Source: Ustulina deusta (taxonomy: Eukaryota > Ascomycota > Sordariomycetes > Xylariales > Xylariaceae). Taken from it: a DNA stretch of 64,000 bases. A program made the translations under genes and the position numbers. The notes below the pieces were generated by a model. The model saw only the letters and a list, made by a program, of their open reading frames with translations, had not been told where the DNA came from and searched no databases. The stretch lies in assembly GCA_023159155.1 (NCBI GenBank), contig JAJNNX010000048.1, positions 1-64,000 of the forward strand, in the 5' to 3' direction. Shown here piece by piece: positions 60,871 to 64,000 of this stretch (positions within the stretch are counted from its first letter, which is position 1; every line of letters begins with the position of its first letter).

Positions 60871-63225
60871 ATAATTGTAATGTTGTAGAAGGGTAAGTTG
60901 TACGGTGGGTCCCTAAACCCTGCAGAACCATTCAAGAGTAATCTTTCCTAGCCCGGTGTGAGATTATGCCTTCTGCATTGTTAAATCTAGCCGTTCTCCG
61001 TCATTGTTAAGTGTTTTCCCACAGGCGTATGAATTGCAGATGTTATGGGGAGAGAGAGAAAGCCTAGTTTATGCCTACATAAATCACAGACATTTCCATC
61101 CAGCCTTCTGCCAACACAATCAGTCCCTAATTGTAACCTTTCCATATTAGCTTCTATCTCTTCCACACTGCCGCAACATCTTCAAGGCTTGATATCTTGC
61201 TGCATTAGCATATAACTAGCTCGGACAAAGCGATCATCGACGTCTCATCTCAACAAAGCCTTGCCAGGCATTAATCAGAAAACGAACGATTCGTGCGCCC
61301 GAATACAGACTGGCTGAGCTAACATCACTAATTATCCGACCTGTGTCGACCATGCATTTGGTGGTAATCAGGGGCAGTGTTCGCATAGGATATGGGCGAT
61401 CCTACTTCCACCAACCAATTATTTATTTTGCAGCTGCCCGGTTCTGAGTCCTACTTTAGAGCCTCAGGTGGGTATTGGCCGTTCCAATCATGGACGCTTC
61501 AAGATACGAAAAAGAAAGTAATGCATGTTGCTTCCGATGATGGGGCCAAGCCACCAACAGCAAAATATTACACAACAGCCGCAGATCTTCTACCACTTGT
61601 CGTTGGCTATGTCCTCGTCGGCCGTGTCAGAGTTGCAGGAAGCTGCCCGAGTAAAGCCGATCCTGCCATAAGAGGTTAATATCAATGTATTGCTTCCAGT
61701 TATTCAAACTTTGCTAAGAACGAGGAATACTCGAAAAATGGTACTAAGTTCTCTAGGAATGATAATGGAGTACATGTTCAAACTCTGTACCTAAGATTTC
61801 CGAATAGTATTCTACTCTAACGTCCTGAGGTCAAGATTCCGGTGCTCGTTAGTGTTCGCAATCTCACGGACAGAAAATAATTTTGATCTGAGACTTTAGT
61901 CAGGTCACGTTATAGTTCTACCTCGATCGATGTACTATGCCCTGTGTGTGATGGTTTGCGGAGAGGTACACTACGGGTTGCCTATATCGATTATATCGTG
62001 GCCTCAAGAACGGAGTGGTGAGGCCTCGAAAGCTAGCTGGGAACTACCCAGCTAGATAAACAGCAAACAAACACAAAACCTAAAAAAACAAACTGATAAC
62101 GGGATTGAAATAGGTAGTAGAGGGAGGCGGATGGGAAGATTTCGCATCGTTCTCGGGTGCTCATTTGCAGCATTTACTTACCCCATATTAAGCTAATAGA
62201 GCAGGCATTCAGAATATCGCAGTATATTAAACGTATAACGTCCCTATATCTTTATACACGACCTTCTCAAGTGGCAAGTGAGGCCATTCAAAAGGCTTGT
62301 TAGATACGGGCCCAAGGAAAATAGCTGTGGCGTTAGGCGTAGCGACAAAAGTGGAAGTCGGTTGAACATAGATTAGGACGTACAAGTTACGATGACATCC
62401 TCTGCTAAGAAGCAGTCAACCTTGTGTGGGGGTTGTGAATCTTGTTATTCCACAATGGTTACAAATGTCTCGGCAGTTGTATTTAAGCTAGATTCAAAGT
62501 GTGCTTCTTTTCTCGTGACATCCTGCCAGCTGTTTACTGTCAACAATTGATCGACAGGACTTCATGTCTCACTTGTTTCTACTGCACTTGCTAATTCTAA
62601 TGATGCAGGTAGTGGAAGTGGCGCGCCGTGATCGCCCATAAAAAGCAATAAACCCCAAGACTCTTTAGGGGGAAAAAGGCTAAGCGGTGTGATCAAAGAT
62701 CCCCCTGCTTGTGACTTTCTGTCCTACGCCCGAGCAGATCGGACCAATAAGCAGAGTAGGACTCTTCATCGGCAGTCCACATTGTGATTTCGCAAGGCTG
62801 TGAAGGTTGCAGTTACACTATTTTATATTACCACACGCTATGGAACAGACCGCCTCTTCCGTTAATACCGTATGCCTCGTTCGGCACATTCAAGACTTGA
62901 TTCGCTGTTGTGTCTCATCATTTGTGCCACAAATGCCTAGTTCAGAAGGTCACGGCTAAGATGAAGTATTAATGGGAGGCGCGAAATGCATGTCTCCGTC
63001 CTGTGTCCAGCATAGTGTATCCTTGTTGTAGTGCCCAGATCGCCGCCGAAGGTGATCAGGCTGAGTTTTCCTAGAACACCCATTCATATGCCAAATCTTT
63101 ATAGAATAGTCGTTACTGCCCAGCTTTCATCATTTCGCTTTCCTATCTCCAGAACCATCACAATTCATCAAAGCACTGCATTCAACTCCCCAGTTCCCTC
63201 TATACAGCTACTCAACTATACCGCC
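60871..63225. other. Intergenic region
   Basis: About 2.4 kb of ordinary composition without a gene I can support. The 95-codon frame at 61392-61679 has no recognisable domain or splice context. The last 200 bases should be the promoter and 5' UTR of the following gene. Confidence 0.45.
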
Positions 63226-63603
63226 ATGTACTCCAAGACTGAAACTCTCATCTTTCTCGGCATTGCCTCCATCAGCGGCCTTGCGAATGCCATTCAAGTT
63301 GGTTACGGCCAGCAAATCCAAAATTCTGACCAGACCAACCATTGGGTCATCTGGGTTGAGGGAGACCACGCCTGTCCAGGCATGTCAGTCATTGGCTCTC
63401 TTGCGGGGTCTTCGTGCGGCCAGGGCTTCGTTGTCGATGGATCTTACTACCAATTCGGCGGCTGTGGGGGTGGGAACGAGCCTGGACAGCTTCTCGACTC
63501 CTCGGGATCTTCAATTGGCGGCTGCAGCCGAAAAGATAACGGCTATAAGATATCATGCCATGACGGGTTGCATGATATTGTCAAGCATGGAGTATGTGGT
63601 TGA
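63226..63603 (+). CDS. Small secreted cysteine-rich protein (effector candidate)
   Basis: Single exon, 125 residues from the ATG at 63226 (context ACCGCCATG). The same frame is open from 63031, but only this Met gives a signal peptide: residues 1 to about 22, hydrophobic core IFLGIASISGLANA. The mature part is about 100 residues with six cysteines, in the contexts HACPG, SSCGQ, GGCGGG, GGCSRK, ISCHD and GVCG. The arrangement DxACPGxSVxG...CGxxF...GCGGG resembles a family of small secreted fungal proteins of unknown function. It lies 2.4 kb from a RIP-degraded block, a setting often seen for plant-pathogen effectors. That role is inference; it could equally be a housekeeping secreted protein. 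Confidence 0.75.
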   Translation: MYSKTETLIFLGIASISGLANAIQVGYGQQIQNSDQTNHWVIWVEGDHACPGMSVIGSLAGSSCGQGFVVDGSYYQFGGCGGGNEPGQLLDSSGSSIGGCSRKDNGYKISCHDGLHDIVKHGVCG

Positions 63604-64000
63604 TAGGTTGGGTCCGCCTAGAGTATGCCGGCAGGGGGGTCTCGAGTGCGGAAGTATTATCCACCTAGCTATGATCGAAACGGGTCAAATGTTTGTGGGA
63701 ACTTGTGCCCCGAACCTCTAGCCCTAGAGAATTTCATATCACCTCTTCATCATTTATATGCAAAATAACCCTGTAGAAGCCGTGAGCGGGGCCGTCTTGC
63801 AACAAAGAACAGGCCACTCCAGCCTTACCAAATCCAGCTGATTGCCCTTCTCAGCAACCTTAGTGTTTTCAACGTTACATCAGGTTCTCTTCTTTATTTT
63901 CAATATCCATCGGGAGCTATTATTTTGGGTAGATCCCCGTACGAAGGACCCTGTTGGCGATTGGGTTGCAACGTTAACCTATCGTGACGGGGGAAAAGCA
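63604..64000. other. 3' flank of the secreted-protein gene
   Basis: No gene seen to the end of the window. Confidence 0.5.

Noticed and set aside
61392..61679. 95-codon plus-strand frame between the AT-rich block and the secreted-protein gene
   Set aside because: No signal peptide, domain, or splice context. Kept only as part of the intergenic description.
1..64000. CRISPR arrays, bacterial operons, riboswitches
   Set aside because: Spliced genes, HET protein and RIP-mutated LTR elements show a fungal nuclear genome; repeats found are retroelement or tandem repeats without spacer structure.

Overview
The window looks like filamentous ascomycete (Pezizomycotina) DNA. The coding genes have short GT-AG introns, often with a CTAAC/CTAAT branch site. 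Gene families typical of these fungi are present: a HET-domain protein, two fungal-trans_2 (DUF3468-type) regulators, an SDR oxidoreductase, MFS transporters and small secreted proteins. The window alternates sharply between gene-bearing DNA of ordinary base composition and very AT-rich blocks. The AT-rich blocks are retrotransposons degraded by C-to-T/G-to-A mutation, the pattern expected of repeat-induced point mutation (RIP). I could not determine the species.

Layout. 1-8800: AT-rich block with the end of an LTR element (LTR 830-1077) and a Ty1/copia relic (LTR 3369-3618; reverse transcriptase and RNase H recognisable near 6350-7400). 8800-37760: a 29-kb gene island. It holds intact genes for an embedded-ubiquitin protein, a DUF3468-type regulator, an SDR, a Ser/Thr-rich secreted protein, a small Cys-rich zinc-binding-like protein, a HET protein, a nine-exon ACS-family MFS transporter, a C2H2/conserved fungal protein and a CDC123-like protein. 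It also holds at least four broken genes (three MFS transporters and one regulator). 37760-60870: AT-rich block built from nested LTR retrotransposons. An outer element (40927-58481, target duplication AATAT) carries one LTR element inside its 5' LTR (41054-47177, duplication CTAAC) and a Ty3/gypsy element in its internal region (50076-57348, duplication AAAAG). 60870-64000: ordinary DNA again, with one small secreted Cys-rich protein gene (63226-63603).

How the genes relate. The island has the look of an accessory region. The regulator next to the SDR (13330-16643), and a regulator relic fused by deletion to an MFS relic (34155-36714), resemble pieces of secondary-metabolite or catabolic clusters, but no backbone enzyme (PKS, NRPS, terpene synthase) is present. 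The relics lie mainly near the two AT-rich borders and the intact genes between them. Exon boundaries were set by reading splice sites and frame continuity by eye; no database search was run.
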